The notes: generated from the sequence alone by a model not told the origin. A stretch of DNA of 64,000 nt from Serratia nematodiphila DZ0503SBS1 (GCF_000738675.1 NZ_JPUX01000001.1:3286001-3350000), one strand, 5' to 3'; positions 38,539-52,539 are shown, numbered from the stretch's first letter. Numbers and translations are program-made.

Positions 38539-39300
38539 TTATTCGGCTGCGCCGGGTTTGCGGTTCGGCTGCGCGTCGAAGCTCATGCCGGTTTTGCGGC
38601 GGCTGTCTTCGCCCATCAAATACAGATACAGCGGCATGATATCGGTCGGGGTTTTCAGCTTGTTCTTGTCTTCGTGCGGGAAGGCAGATGCGCGCATTTT
38701 GGTGCGAGTGCCGCCCGGATTGATGCAGTTCACCCGCAGATTGCGGTTTTTGTACTCGTCGGCCAACACCTGCATCATGCCCTCGGTGGCGAACTTCGAC
38801 ACCGCATAGGCACCCCAGTCTGCGCGGCCGGTACGCCCGACGCTGGAGCTGGTGAACACCAGTGAACCGGCGTGGGATTTCAGCAGCAGCGGCAGCAGCG
38901 CCTGAGTCAGCATAAAGGTGGCGTTGACGTTAACCTGCATCACTTCTTGCCACATGGTCATCGACAGGTCGGCCATCGGCGCGATGTCGCCGAGCAGGCC
39001 AGCGTTGTGCAGCACGCCGTCAAGGCGGGGGATCTGGCGCGCCAGATCGTCGGCTATCTGCCGGCATTGCTCCTGAGTGGCGTGCAGCAAGTCCAGCGTC
39101 ACCACCAGGGCCGGGGCACCGCCCTGGGCTGCGATCTCTTGTTGTACCGCCAGCAGTTTGCTCTCGGTGCGCCCCAGCAGCACCAACTGGGCGCCGAAGC
39201 GCGCGTAGGTCAGCGCCGCTTCACGGCCGATGCCGTCGCCGGCGCCGGTGACCAAAATGATACGTTGTTCGAGCAGATCTTGTTTGGGTTGGTAATGCAC
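38539..39300 (-). CDS. yciK: YciK, short-chain dehydrogenase
   Basis: The 253-residue SDR has the NAD(P) motif TGAGDGIG at the start, NNAG-type HNAG at about 95 and the active-site triad SSSVGRTGRADWGAYAVSKFA. Substrate unknown. The start is GTG at 39300 (MHYQPKQDLLEQ), the conserved N-terminus of E. coli YciK, with GAGGAT upstream; a longer frame to 39423 has no homology. It is followed by btuR on the same transcript. Confidence 0.93.
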   Translation of the reverse strand: MHYQPKQDLLEQRIILVTGAGDGIGREAALTYARFGAQLVLLGRTESKLLAVQQEIAAQGGAPALVVTLDLLHATQEQCRQIADDLARQIPRLDGVLHNAGLLGDIAPMADLSMTMWQEVMQVNVNATFMLTQALLPLLLKSHAGSLVFTSSSVGRTGRADWGAYAVSKFATEGMMQVLADEYKNRNLRVNCINPGGTRTKMRASAFPHEDKNKLKTPTDIMPLYLYLMGEDSRRKTGMSFDAQPNRKPGAAE

Positions 39301-39659
39301 GATAAATCCTCGCCTGGGTGGCTGTTCTCCCGCAGATATCGGGGAGCAAGGGTGAAACGCGCGGCCGGGGCGGGAGCGAAGGCTCGACCGTCTGCGGGCC
39401 GCGCAGCGAATCTGTCTCATCATATTGATGAATAATGGGTGTTATATGCCTTAATCCGCGGGCATTTTCAATGCGTAGCAGGCTGAAATGGCATTCTTTT
39501 GTAACAAAAGCGCGGCGGTGGCGGCTTGGTTCGGCCGTAAATCGTCCCCATAGTGATGCTCTGTGCGCAATGAATTTTCATTTAGCCGCGACAGCAGCCG
39601 CTGCGGTTGGCTAAAATGGAAATAAGCATACTAACAACCTGTAAATAAAGGCGGAATCT
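39301..39659. other. Intergenic region between yciK and sohB (359 bp)
   Basis: Divergent promoter region. The half next to yciK is GC-rich; the half next to sohB is AT-rich and includes AATGAATTTTCATT (39569-39582), a palindrome-like stretch. No open frame or RNA structure that I can support. Confidence 0.6.
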
Positions 39660-40706
39660 GTGGAGTTTATATCTGTTTATGGCCTGTTTCTGGCCAAGGT
39701 CGCCACGGTGGTGCTCGCCATCGCCGCGTTGGCCATCCTGGCGGTCAGTTTGGGGCAACGCAAGAGCCGCCAGAAAGGGGAGCTGCAGCTGACCGATCTC
39801 GGCGAACAGTATCGCGAGATGCAGCGCGATATGCGCCTGGCGCGCATGGATGCCGCCGAGCAGAAGGTTTGGCTGAAACAGTTCAAAAAGCAGACTAAAT
39901 CTGATGACAAATTGAAGAAACAGCGCGCCAAGTCCGGCGCGGTGGAAGTGGCCAAGCCGTGCCTGTATGTGCTGGACTTCAAGGGCAGCATGGACGCGCA
40001 CGAGGTCACCTCGCTGCGCGAAGAGATCTCGGCGGTGCTGGCGGTGGCGTCGGCGCAGGATGAAGTTCTGTTGCGCCTGGAAAGCCCTGGCGGGGTGGTG
40101 CACGGCTACGGCCTGGCGGCTTCGCAGTTGGAGCGCCTGCGCAAAGGCGGCATTCGTCTGACGGTCGCGGTGGATAAAGTGGCGGCCAGCGGCGGCTACA
40201 TGATGGCTTGCGTTGCGGATCGCATCGTGGCGGCGCCGTTCGCCATCATCGGTTCCATCGGCGTGGTGGCGCAGATCCCGAACTTCCACCGCCTGTTGAA
40301 AAAGAACGATATCGACGTGGAGTTGCACACCGCCGGGCAATTTAAACGCACGCTGACGCTGTTTGGCGAAAACACCGAACAAGGGCGCGAGAAGTTCCGA
40401 GAAGATCTGAACGAAACGCACGAGCTGTTCAAGCGCTTTGTGCATGAGCAGCGCCCGTCGCTCGACATCGACAGCGTCGCTACCGGTGAGCACTGGTTCG
40501 GTTCACAGGCGAAAGAGAAGGGCCTGATCGACGCCATCGGCACCAGCGATGATTTGCTGATCGCCGAGCTGGATAACCACGAAGTGATCGCCGTGCGCTA
40601 TACGCGCCGCAAACGCCTGATGGATCGCTTCACCGGCAGCGCGGCGGAAAGCGTCGATCGTTTGCTGCTGCGCTGGTGGCAGCGTGGGGAAAAGCCGTTG
40701 TTGTAA
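39660..40706 (+). CDS. sohB: SohB inner-membrane peptidase (S49 family)
   Basis: The 348-residue S49 serine peptidase has one N-terminal helix (about 5-28). The active-site serine is in DKVAASGGYMMACVAD with the usual family context (RLESPGGVVHGYGLAASQL before it, APFAIIGSIGVVAQ after). The start is GTG at 39660 (MEFISVYGLFLAK), matching the E. coli N-terminus. The basic, Lys-rich segment at about 75-95 follows the helix. Length matches. Confidence 0.96.
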   Translation: MEFISVYGLFLAKVATVVLAIAALAILAVSLGQRKSRQKGELQLTDLGEQYREMQRDMRLARMDAAEQKVWLKQFKKQTKSDDKLKKQRAKSGAVEVAKPCLYVLDFKGSMDAHEVTSLREEISAVLAVASAQDEVLLRLESPGGVVHGYGLAASQLERLRKGGIRLTVAVDKVAASGGYMMACVADRIVAAPFAIIGSIGVVAQIPNFHRLLKKNDIDVELHTAGQFKRTLTLFGENTEQGREKFREDLNETHELFKRFVHEQRPSLDIDSVATGEHWFGSQAKEKGLIDAIGTSDDLLIAELDNHEVIAVRYTRRKRLMDRFTGSAAESVDRLLLRWWQRGEKPLL

Positions 40707-40725
40707 CGGCAACGAGAGCAGGAAT

Positions 40726-40756
40726 CAACGGGGGCCAGGTGCCCCCGTTTTCTTGT
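40726..40756. terminator. Terminator between sohB and yciN
   Basis: AACGGGGGC-CAGGT-GCCCCCGTT is followed by TTCTTGTCTT. It lies between convergent genes. Confidence 0.88.
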
Positions 40757-40757
40757 C

Positions 40758-41009
40758 TTAATCGACCAGGTGGTATTTTTCCGAAAGCAGGTGAGCCAAA
40801 TGTTTAAACATATTAAATACCGCGGTGGTTTTGGCGGTGGGCAATCCATCGGCATCCAAAAAGTATTCGCCGCGAAAAACTAAAACGCCGCTTTTTTGTT
40901 CAACGTCGGTGGCGATCATGCCGTGCAGATAATCTTCGTGTTGGCGGATGATGTTATTTGCTTCCGCCAGCAGGGCCTCGCGGCCGATAGGTGCAGTATT
41001 CGTGCGCAT
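40758..41009 (-). CDS. yciN: YciN family protein
   Basis: The 83-residue protein matches enterobacterial YciN in length and the run [22 protein letters not shown] near the start. Function is unknown. It diverges from topA and converges with sohB, the conserved arrangement. Confidence 0.93.
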   Translation of the reverse strand: MRTNTAPIGREALLAEANNIIRQHEDYLHGMIATDVEQKSGVLVFRGEYFLDADGLPTAKTTAVFNMFKHLAHLLSEKYHLVD

Positions 41010-41436
41010 TTATTAGACTCCAAACTAAAAACTCTGCGCATATTCTAACGCCGGTTCGCTTTTATCCGCAAACCGACTAAGGTTTATTTGCCGTCTGGAT
41101 GGCCATGGGCGGCCGCCGGTTGGCGAAATCGGACTTTCCATGCTAATTAGGTTGCGTGACGCTTTTTATCAGGTACAGTGTGGGATTTTGCGGCGTCGGG
41201 TGGAAGGTTTTGTTTACGCCATGAATAAAACTCACACAGCCATACTTCTGGGGCATGGGTGAATAGCAGGCAGGATCAACAACTTGCGTTCAGGTTGAGC
41301 AGTTGGGCAACCAAAAGAAAAAAATCTGTTGATCTCTTGCCAGACTGCCGCAATATAAAAAAAGAGACACGAATTGCCGCGGCACGGCGAGATAAAAGAC
41401 TTCTTTTTAGAAGAAATAAATTAGGTAAAGGTAAAT
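41010..41436 (+). promoter_or_regulatory. topA upstream region (427 bp)
   Basis: This gene-free stretch separates yciN and topA. A candidate promoter is TTGCGT (41152-41157) - 16 nt - TACAGT (41174-41179). E. coli topA has several supercoiling-sensitive promoters in the corresponding place. A small open frame at 41259-41444 overlaps the topA start and shows no protein-like features. Confidence 0.45.
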
Positions 41437-44034
41437 ATGGGTAAAGCTCTCGTAATAGTTGAGTCCCCGGCAAAAGCCAAAACTATTAATAAATATTTAG
41501 GAAGTGACTACGTGGTGAAGTCCAGCGTCGGTCACATCCGTGATTTGCCGACCAGTGGCTCAGCCAGCAAAAAGAGCGCTGACTCAACCGAAGACAAAGC
41601 CAAGAAAAAAGTTAAAAAAGATGAGAAGGCGGCGCTGGTAAATCGCATGGGCGTCGACCCTTACCACGGCTGGAAAGCGCATTATGAAATCCTTCCGGGT
41701 AAAGAAAAAGTGGTCGCCGAGTTAAAATCGTTGGCGGAAAACGCCGACCACATTTATCTCGCAACCGACCTTGACCGCGAAGGGGAAGCCATCGCCTGGC
41801 ACCTGCGGGAAGTGATCGGTGGGGATGACAAACGCTTTAGCCGCGTGGTGTTTAACGAAATCACCAAAAACGCGATCCAACAGGCGTTCAAACAGCCGGG
41901 CGAGCTGAACATTGATCGCGTCAACGCGCAGCAGGCGCGCCGGTTTATGGACCGCGTAGTGGGCTATATGGTCTCGCCGCTGCTGTGGAAGAAAATCGCC
42001 CGCGGCCTGTCCGCCGGCCGAGTGCAGTCGGTGGCGGTGCGTCTGGTGGTTGAGCGTGAACGCGACATCAAGGCGTTCGTGCCGGAAGAGTACTGGGAGC
42101 TGCATGCCGATCTGCTGGCGAAGGGTGAAACCGCGCTGCAGATGGAAGTGACCCATGCGCACGACAAACCGTTCAAGCCGGTCAACCGCGAGCAGACGCA
42201 CGCCGCGGTCAAGTTGCTGGAAAAAGCCCGCTACACGGTGCTGGATCGCGAAGACAAACCGACCAGCAGCAAGCCGGGCGCGCCTTTCATTACCTCCACG
42301 TTGCAACAGGCCGCCAGCACCCGCCTGAGCTTCGGCGTGAAGAAAACCATGATGATGGCGCAACGGCTGTATGAAGCCGGCCACATCACCTATATGCGTA
42401 CCGATTCCACCAACCTGAGCCAGGATGCGCTTAACATGGTGCGTGGCTACATCGGCGACAACTTCGGCGATAAATACCTGCCGAAGGCGCCGAATCAGTA
42501 CAGCAGCAAAGAGAATTCGCAGGAAGCGCACGAAGCGATCCGTCCTTCGGACGTGAACGTGCTCGCCGAACAGCTCAAAGACATGGAAGCGGACGCGCAG
42601 AAGCTGTATCAGCTGATCTGGCGTCAGTTCGTCGCCTGTCAGATGACGCCGGCGCAATACGATTCCACCACGCTGACGGTAAAAGCCGGCGATTATCAGC
42701 TGCGCGCCAAGGGCCGTACGCTGCGCTTTGACGGCTGGACCAAGGTGATGCCGGCCCTGCGCAAAGGCGATGAAGATCGCACGTTGCCGTTCGTCGAAAT
42801 CGGCAGCGAGCTGGATCTGCAGAAACTGATCCCGAGCCAGCACTTCACCAAGCCGCCGGCGCGCTACAGCGAAGCCTCGCTGGTGAAAGAGCTGGAGAAA
42901 CGCGGCATCGGCCGTCCGTCCACCTACGCCTCCATCATCTCGACCATTCAGGATCGCGGTTATGTGCGGGTGGAAAGCCGCCGTTTCTATGCCGAAAAAA
43001 TGGGCGAGATCGTCACCGATCGTCTGGAAGAGAACTTCCGCGAGCTGATGAACTATGACTTCACCGCACGCATGGAAGACGGCCTCGATGAGGTCGCCAA
43101 CAACCAGGCCGAGTGGAAAGCGGTACTGGACGAGTTCTTTGTCGATTTCAGCGAGCAGCTGGAAACGGCGGAGAAGGATCCGGAAGAAGGCGGCATGCGG
43201 CCTAACCAGATGGTGATGACCAGCATCGACTGCCCGACCTGCGGCCGCAAGATGGGCATCCGTACCGCCAGCACCGGCGTGTTCCTCGGCTGTTCCGGCT
43301 ACGCGCTGCCGCCGAAGGAACGTTGCAAAACCACCATCAACCTGGTGCCGGAAGCGGAAGTGCTCAACATCCTCGAAGGCGACGACGCGGAAACCAACGC
43401 GTTGCGCGCCCGCCGCCGCTGCCAGAAATGCGGTACGGCGATGGACAGCTATCTGATCGACAACCAGCGCAAGCTGCACGTCTGCGGTAACAACCCGGCG
43501 TGTGACGGCTATGAGATCGAAGAGGGCGAGTTCCGTCTGAAAGGCTATGACGGCCCGGTGGTGGAGTGCGACAAGTGCGGCTCGGAAATGCACCTGAAAA
43601 TGGGGCGTTTCGGCAAGTACATGGGCTGCACCAACGAGAACTGCAAAAACACCCGCAAGATCCTGCGTAACGGCGATGTGGCGCCGCCGAAGGAAGATCC
43701 GGTGCCGTTGCCGGAGCTGCCGTGCGAGAAGTCCGACGCCTATTTCGTGCTGCGTGACGGCGCTGCCGGCGTGTTCCTGGCGGCCAACACCTTCCCTAAA
43801 TCGCGCGAGACCCGCGCGCCGCTGGTGGAAGAGCTGGCTCGCTTCAAGGATCGTCTGCCGGAGAAACTGCGCTATCTGGCCGATGCGCCGGTGGCGGATG
43901 CCGAAGGCAACAAAACGCTGGTGCGTTTCAGCCGTAAAACCAAGCAGCAGTACGTCTCCTCTGAAAAAGACGGCAAGGCGACCGGTTGGTCTGCGTTCTA
44001 CGTGGACGGCAAGTGGGTCGAAGGCAAGAAGTAG
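41437..44034 (+). CDS. topA: DNA topoisomerase I
   Basis: The 865-residue type IA topoisomerase removes negative supercoils. The TOPRIM domain begins [22 protein letters not shown] with [13 protein letters not shown] near residue 111. The active-site tyrosine is in [13 protein letters not shown]-terminal zinc ribbons are seen at CPTCGRKMG...[12 protein letters not shown]...C and CDKCGSEMH...C (about 600-735), followed by further ribbon-like modules. All parts are intact. A terminator and the second IS200-type copy follow. Confidence 0.97.
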   Translation: MGKALVIVESPAKAKTINKYLGSDYVVKSSVGHIRDLPTSGSASKKSADSTEDKAKKKVKKDEKAALVNRMGVDPYHGWKAHYEILPGKEKVVAELKSLAENADHIYLATDLDREGEAIAWHLREVIGGDDKRFSRVVFNEITKNAIQQAFKQPGELNIDRVNAQQARRFMDRVVGYMVSPLLWKKIARGLSAGRVQSVAVRLVVERERDIKAFVPEEYWELHADLLAKGETALQMEVTHAHDKPFKPVNREQTHAAVKLLEKARYTVLDREDKPTSSKPGAPFITSTLQQAASTRLSFGVKKTMMMAQRLYEAGHITYMRTDSTNLSQDALNMVRGYIGDNFGDKYLPKAPNQYSSKENSQEAHEAIRPSDVNVLAEQLKDMEADAQKLYQLIWRQFVACQMTPAQYDSTTLTVKAGDYQLRAKGRTLRFDGWTKVMPALRKGDEDRTLPFVEIGSELDLQKLIPSQHFTKPPARYSEASLVKELEKRGIGRPSTYASIISTIQDRGYVRVESRRFYAEKMGEIVTDRLEENFRELMNYDFTARMEDGLDEVANNQAEWKAVLDEFFVDFSEQLETAEKDPEEGGMRPNQMVMTSIDCPTCGRKMGIRTASTGVFLGCSGYALPPKERCKTTINLVPEAEVLNILEGDDAETNALRARRRCQKCGTAMDSYLIDNQRKLHVCGNNPACDGYEIEEGEFRLKGYDGPVVECDKCGSEMHLKMGRFGKYMGCTNENCKNTRKILRNGDVAPPKEDPVPLPELPCEKSDAYFVLRDGAAGVFLAANTFPKSRETRAPLVEELARFKDRLPEKLRYLADAPVADAEGNKTLVRFSRKTKQQYVSSEKDGKATGWSAFYVDGKWVEGKK

Positions 44035-44058
44035 GGGCGATGCCCTGCCTGCAAGATG

Positions 44059-44087
44059 AAAAACCAGCCCCGGCGGCTGGTTTTTTA
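44059..44087 (+). terminator. Rho-independent terminator after topA
   Basis: AAACCAGCC-CCGGC-GGCTGGTTTTTT. The IS200-type element begins at its T tract. Confidence 0.92.
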
Positions 44088-44712
44088 TTGTAAGCCTTAA
44101 ACCACCTCCTAAGGAGGTGGTGATTGAACCTGTGAGGCTCTAGCCTGAAGGAAACCCATGCCGGAATATTCCAGCTTACTCACCACAAGTAAGAAGGAAA
44201 TCACCAACATGGGTTTATACAGGAGTTCATCACATGTGTTCTGGCGTTGCAAATACCACCTGGTTTGGACGCCAAAGTATCGATTTAAAATCCTCCGCGA
44301 CAAGGTGGGCAAAGAGCTCTACCGAACAATTTATATCCTCTGCAACATGAAGGACTGTGAAGTTCTTGAGCTAAATATTCAGCCAGATCATGTGCATCTG
44401 GTCGTGATAGTCCCCCCGAAGCTATCGATTTCGACGTTGATGGGCGTCCTGAAAGGACGCAGTGCAATCCGGCTTTACAATCGTTTCCCACATATACGAA
44501 AGAAGTTGTGGGGCAATCATTTTTGGGCAAGGGGATACTTTGTCGATACGGTAGGGGTAAACGAAGAAATTATCAGGCGATACGTGAAGTATCAGGATAA
44601 GAAGGACCAAGAGATCGAACAGCAGATGGAGCTGTTGCAGGATTAACTCGAAAATGGCCCCCTTTTAGGGGGCGTCGTGTAAAGCCACCTCCTCAGGAGG
44701 TGGTCTTTTACT
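44088..44712 (+). mobile_element. IS200/IS605-family insertion sequence, copy 2
   Basis: I see no base difference from copy 1 over 625 bp, and the orientation is the same. The subterminal hairpins are at 44101-44121 and 44685-44703. The identity points to recent transposition or gene conversion. The element separates topA from cysB without damaging either. Confidence 0.92.
44209..44646 (+). CDS. tnpA: IS200-type HUH transposase TnpA, copy 2
   Basis: The 145-residue product is the same as that of copy 1, with HUH motif PDHVHLVV and catalytic Tyr in IRRYVKYQ intact. An alternative in-frame start lies at 44158. The frame is open throughout, so the copy is potentially active. Confidence 0.9.
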   Translation: MGLYRSSSHVFWRCKYHLVWTPKYRFKILRDKVGKELYRTIYILCNMKDCEVLELNIQPDHVHLVVIVPPKLSISTLMGVLKGRSAIRLYNRFPHIRKKLWGNHFWARGYFVDTVGVNEEIIRRYVKYQDKKDQEIEQQMELLQD

Positions 44713-45992
<1,280 letters not shown>

Positions 45993-46014
45993 GTTCAGGT
46001 TGGCAGAGCGTCCG

Positions 46015-46050
46015 TCAAAACAGGAGGGGTTGTCCCTCCTGTTTTGTTTG
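46015..46050. terminator. Bidirectional terminator after cysB
   Basis: A 13-bp perfect stem CAAAACAGGAGGG / CCCTCCTGTTTTG with a 5-nt loop, flanked by A and T tracts on either side, lies between cysB and the convergent membrane-protein gene. Confidence 0.92.
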
Positions 46051-46057
46051 CTGCCGC

Positions 46058-46927
46058 TTACGACACATCTTGGTTATTCGTCGGGGGTTGAGACTGAGGT
46101 AAAGCGTTAACGTGTTGGTTGATGCGCTTATCCAACGCTTTGGCCCGTTTGGCGGCGACGATCGTTATAACAGCCAGGTAAAGCAGATAAAGGCTTGATG
46201 CCAAAAGAGTCCATCCTATTCTCTTTTGTACTTTGACATCGGCGCGCCGTTCACTGTCATCACCGGTGGTGAGTCGATAACAGATTGATTGTACCTCACT
46301 TTCCAATAGACCCACCTCGGCGGCGCGGTGAAAAGCATCGCGGACGCCGCATTGCTCTCGTGTCAGTTCCCATTTTTTGTCTGATGTGAACGGAATAAAC
46401 AGATCTGAGTTTTTCGCATAATCTTTGCCCAACAGAAAACTGTGCGTGGTCTGTTTGAACTCATACCAGGCTTCATTGGTGATTGTCAGTTTCGTTGCGG
46501 CAATGGTAATGAAGTACAAAAGCACGATAGATACGGCAAGGTAGGCAAACTCGATGGCGCTTGCCAGCCTAATTTTCTGATCTTTAGGGGTAAATCTGTC
46601 CTTTATGCGCCGCAACTCATACATTGCGACGTCTTTGTTCTTCATCCAATGCAGCGTTGCCTCAATTTCCGTGAGGTTTCTTACCTTGATGCCGTAATGG
46701 TAAATAAAGCGATGCACCTCATACTGTTCACTGTCGAATGTTTTGATGCTCTCATATTGGCTGCCCTTACCGCGTAGTACTTTATCCCACAAGAATTTGA
46801 GCAGAATATACCCCGAACGCGTGCGATAGATAATAATGATAAATAAAATCAACGGTATGAGTGATGTTGCCGCTACCATTAGATTTTGGAAAGTTGGATC
46901 GATGGTGATATTCAAAATGTGCTCCAT
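46058..46927 (-). CDS. Unassigned three-helix membrane protein
   Basis: The 289-residue protein has hydrophobic helices at about 17-35, 123-146 and 238-259, a cytoplasmic or periplasmic charged block between the first two (IEATLHWMKNKDVAMYELRRIKD) and a loop with two Cys (C193, C216) between the last two. I recognise no family with confidence; it may belong to a DUF6216-like group. Its base composition looks more AT-rich than neighbours. It occupies the cysB-acnA gap, where E. coli has the tiny ymiA and yciX. No clear Shine-Dalgarno was found before ATG 46927. Confidence 0.6.
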   Translation of the reverse strand: MEHILNITIDPTFQNLMVAATSLIPLILFIIIIYRTRSGYILLKFLWDKVLRGKGSQYESIKTFDSEQYEVHRFIYHYGIKVRNLTEIEATLHWMKNKDVAMYELRRIKDRFTPKDQKIRLASAIEFAYLAVSIVLLYFITIAATKLTITNEAWYEFKQTTHSFLLGKDYAKNSDLFIPFTSDKKWELTREQCGVRDAFHRAAEVGLLESEVQSICYRLTTGDDSERRADVKVQKRIGWTLLASSLYLLYLAVITIVAAKRAKALDKRINQHVNALPQSQPPTNNQDVS

Positions 46928-47216
46928 GCGCGTGCTTTATTGTCAGAATGTTCAATATCGCTGATGTATCGGGGAATGCCGATTGAAATTATCGCGCATG
47001 CTCGATGAAACCGTTTCATGCGGCGTTGGCGTTTCAGGCACGGAGCGGCGGTTAAGGTAACTCGCTGACACTCTTCACATTAACTTCTGTGATTGTTCCC
47101 GCCTATCGTTGTGATCAAATCGTGTTGTTATCAAAACGTTAACTTATCTTTGTGGTATCTTTAAACAAGACCTCACTGATTACCCTGTTTTAATCACAAT
47201 AAGAAATGGAGGAGCT

Positions 47217-49889
<2,673 letters not shown>

Positions 49890-49898
49890 TTAATCAAT

Positions 49899-49925
49899 AA
49901 AAAGGGCGCCGTAAGGCGCCCTGAT
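49899..49925. terminator. Terminator between acnA and ribA
   Basis: GGGCGCC-GTAA-GGCGCCC has a strong T tract only on the minus strand (TTTTTATTG), so it mainly terminates ribA; acnA may use it less well. Confidence 0.85.
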
Positions 49926-49945
49926 TGTTTCCGCGGCGGTGGCGA

Positions 49946-50539
49946 TCACTTCTGGTCGAGCAAATGGCCCATTTTGGCGGCCTTGGTGGCCAGATAGCGT
50001 TCGTTCTTCGGGTTGCGGCCGACGATCAACGGCACGCGTTCGCTGATGTTGATACCGGCTTCGGTCAGGATCTCGACCTTTTTCGGGTTGTTGGTCAGCA
50101 AACGCACCGCGTCGACGCCCAGCAGTTTGAACATGTCGGCACACAGGGTGAAGTCGCGCTCGTCGGCGGCGAAGCCGAGCTGGTGATTGGCTTCCACGGT
50201 GTCTGCACCCTTATCCTGAAGGGCGTAGGCGCGGATCTTGTTCAACAGGCCGATATTGCGGCCCTCCTGGCGATGGTACAGCAGGATGCCGCGGCCTTCT
50301 TCCGCAATTTGCTCCAGTGCGGCTTCCAGTTGAAAACCACAGTCGCAGCGCAGGCTGAACAACGCGTCGCCGGTCAGGCATTCGGAATGCACGCGTGCGA
50401 GCACCGGCGCTTCGCCGGAAATATCACCGAATACCAGTGCCAGATGGTCATGTCCGGTCGCCAGTTCTTCGAATCCTACCATCAGGAAATCGCCCCAAGG
50501 TGTCGGCAGTTTAGCCTCTGCCACCCGTTTCAGCTGCAT
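49946..50539 (-). CDS. ribA: GTP cyclohydrolase II
   Basis: The 197-residue first enzyme of riboflavin synthesis opens GTP and releases formate and pyrophosphate. The zinc-binding cysteines are in [22 protein letters not shown], and the [22 protein letters not shown] segment follows. The start [16 protein letters not shown] at 50539 follows GGAGAG and matches E. coli; the frame to 50551 adds four residues only. It converges with acnA. Confidence 0.97.
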   Translation of the reverse strand: MQLKRVAEAKLPTPWGDFLMVGFEELATGHDHLALVFGDISGEAPVLARVHSECLTGDALFSLRCDCGFQLEAALEQIAEEGRGILLYHRQEGRNIGLLNKIRAYALQDKGADTVEANHQLGFAADERDFTLCADMFKLLGVDAVRLLTNNPKKVEILTEAGINISERVPLIVGRNPKNERYLATKAAKMGHLLDQK

Positions 50540-50818
50540 GTCACTCTCCACAAAAACCTACGATTCAATCATTGTCGCGCATCCTAAGTCCGGTTCAGTA
50601 AATTGACCAAGACTAAAACGTGCTACGCCGATCTCTATTTCGTTAATTATCGGCTATTTTGCCACAACTTCTTGCCGGGCGGTGCTCAGCAAACCAGCAG
50701 ATGGCGTTTTCTGGCCACCTATTATTGCGATAGGTTTTGTATCTGTTTAATTTTTCGCGTGTTATCAATATTGCACTCTTGTTACACTGCAGCCTGATTC
50801 ACGCAGAGGAAAACGGGA

Positions 50819-51580
50819 ATGTATGAGATAGCAAAACGTACGGCGGGCGGCGCGTTGCTGCTGCTGTTGATGCCGCTGGTCGTATGGGCATCCGGCTGGC
50901 ATTGGCAGCCCGGCGGCAATGATCGGCTGCTCAAAGCGCTGTTCTGGGTGACCGAAACCGTAACCTCGCCGTGGGGCATTCTGACCAGCGCTGTCCTTTG
51001 CGGTTGGTTTTTGTGGTGCCTGCGCTTTCGGCTGAAGGCGGCCATCGGTCTGGCGCTCCTGCTTTCCGCCGCGTTGGTGATTGGGCAGGGGGTTAAGTCG
51101 TTGATCAAGGATCGGGTGCAAGAACCGCGGCCGTTTGTGGTATGGCTCGAGCAAACCCACGGAGTGGACGGAAAATATTTCTATTCGCTGCATCGCAAAG
51201 AGCGCAGCGCGCTGGTGCGCGAGCAACTGCAAGACCAGACGCTGGTGCCGAACTGGCTGCGCAAGCACTGGCAGTTTGAAACCGGCTTCGCTTTCCCGTC
51301 GGGGCATACGATGTTCGCCGCCACCTGGGCGCTGTTGGGCGTAGGGCTGCTGTGGCCGCGCCGTCATTATAAAACCGTTGCGCTGCTGATGGTGTGGGCA
51401 ACGGGGGTGATGGGCAGCCGTCTGCTGCTGGGCATGCACTGGCCGCGCGATCTGGCGATGGCTACGCTGATCAGTTGGCTGCTGGTGGTGGTCACCTGCT
51501 GGCTGGCGCAGCGCTGGTTCGGCCCGCTGACGCCGCCGCCACAAGAGCAGCAGGAAATCGCGGCGCGCAAGCCGGAATAA
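50819..51580 (+). CDS. pgpB: Phosphatidylglycerophosphatase B
   Basis: The 253-residue inner-membrane PAP2-type phosphatase dephosphorylates phosphatidylglycerol phosphate and undecaprenyl diphosphate. The phosphatase signatures are visible: KDRVQEPRPF, PSGHTMFA and GSRLLLGMHWPRDL. Several helices surround them. Length equals E. coli PgpB. The sugar locus inserted after it separates pgpB from lapA. Confidence 0.96.
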   Translation: MYEIAKRTAGGALLLLLMPLVVWASGWHWQPGGNDRLLKALFWVTETVTSPWGILTSAVLCGWFLWCLRFRLKAAIGLALLLSAALVIGQGVKSLIKDRVQEPRPFVVWLEQTHGVDGKYFYSLHRKERSALVREQLQDQTLVPNWLRKHWQFETGFAFPSGHTMFAATWALLGVGLLWPRRHYKTVALLMVWATGVMGSRLLLGMHWPRDLAMATLISWLLVVVTCWLAQRWFGPLTPPPQEQQEIAARKPE

Positions 51581-51602
51581 GCATTCTTCACGCAGGCGCC
51601 AG

Positions 51603-52397
51603 TCAGGCGTCTGCCACCAATACCTTAACGCCTACCTGTTCAAATGCCTGCCTGGCGGCATCGCCAATTCCGTTATCGGTAATCAAATAGTCGATATGTT
51701 GCCAGTCACAAGGCAGCGCAAACATTGAAACCTTATCGATCTTGCTGGAGTCGGCCACCACATACACCGTGTTGGCCGCATTGATCATCGCCATTTTCAG
51801 TTTGATGTCGGTTTCGCTTGGGAAACTGAGGCCGTGACGGGGCGAGATGCAGGCCGTCGCGAGGAACAGTTTCTGCGCCAGCACGTTTTCGAAGAAGCTG
51901 GCGGCCTTGTCCCCGGAAGTGGAGAGCGTGGGAAATTTGAATGAGCCCCCGGTCAGCAAAATATTCACGCCCGGCTCGCCACCCAGCTGCAGCGCAATAT
52001 TGACGCCGGTGGTGATAACGGACAATTTCTTTATGTGATTCAGGTGATTGGCGATAGCCGTGGTGGTGGTGCCCGAATCAAGAATGATGGTGTCGCCCGG
52101 TTCGATAAAACCGGCGGCGAGCTTGCCGATGCGATCTTTGGCGGTCAGGTTAACCTGGCGTTCCAGCAGCATGGCGTGGGTATTTTGCTTGCCATCAACC
52201 AGGGTGGCGCCACCGTGGAAACGCTGCACATAGCCTTGTTGCTGCAGGATCCGCAGGTCGGTACGAATGGTCGCCTCGGTTAGCTTGAAGGTATCGGTAA
52301 GCATTTTGACCGTCGCTGAGCCGTCTTCGCGGATCATGTCGAGGATCTTTTCGCGTCGTTGCTGCATTTCCGCCAGCTGTTCGCTTTTGCTTTTCAA
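51603..52397 (-). CDS. DeoR-family regulator of the split-transketolase sugar locus
   Basis: The 264-residue regulator has an N-terminal DeoR helix-turn-helix (RREKILDMIREDGSATVKMLTDTFKLTEATIRTDLRILQQQGYVQRFHGGA) and a C-terminal sugar-phosphate-sensing domain (GDTIILDSGTTTTAIANHL). Relatives respond to phosphorylated sugar intermediates. A TTG start at 52397 with AGGAG 8 nt upstream is chosen; an ATG 17 codons earlier lacks DeoR-like sequence. It diverges from the operon it presumably controls. Confidence 0.86.
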   Translation of the reverse strand: MKSKSEQLAEMQQRREKILDMIREDGSATVKMLTDTFKLTEATIRTDLRILQQQGYVQRFHGGATLVDGKQNTHAMLLERQVNLTAKDRIGKLAAGFIEPGDTIILDSGTTTTAIANHLNHIKKLSVITTGVNIALQLGGEPGVNILLTGGSFKFPTLSTSGDKAASFFENVLAQKLFLATACISPRHGLSFPSETDIKLKMAMINAANTVYVVADSSKIDKVSMFALPCDWQHIDYLITDNGIGDAARQAFEQVGVKVLVADA

Positions 52398-52406
52398 TCG
52401 AAAGAC
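52388..52406 (+). promoter_or_regulatory. Putative DeoR operator A
   Basis: TGCTTTTCAATCGAAAGAC overlaps the regulator's own start codon. It matches operator B at 15 of 19 positions, pointing to autoregulation. Confidence 0.5.
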
Positions 52407-52520
52407 TCCTGCACCTGTCAGTTTCCGCCGCGCGGCTTGCCACGGCAACTCCTTATTGATGCGCTGAATTTTAGCTTGCGATTATTGATAAAGCTATGGA
52501 TAAACCCGGTTAATCCCTAT

Positions 52521-52539
52521 TGATTTTTATTCGAAAGTC
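52521..52539 (+). promoter_or_regulatory. Putative DeoR operator B
   Basis: TGATTTTTATTCGAAAGTC, 16 of 19 identical to operator C in the same orientation 180 bp away. The ATTCGAAA core resembles the TTTCG/CGAAA half-sites of DeoR-family proteins. Confidence 0.58.

Noticed and set aside
41259..41444. 61-codon open frame before topA
   Set aside because: It overlaps the topA start, has no good ribosome binding site and reads like leader DNA with Lys/Arg-rich chance translation.
44158..44208. Upstream start of the IS transposase copy 2 as the only start
   Set aside because: Family alignment begins at the later ATG, so I annotate from there and mention the alternative.
47110..47125. CRP-like site TGTGATCAAATCGTGT before acnA
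   Set aside because: The right half does not match TCACA at the required spacing, so it is only a half-site.
46928..47216. Search for ymiA or yciX homologues between cysB and acnA
   Set aside because: The short frames there (16-20 codons) show no similarity to the E. coli proteins.
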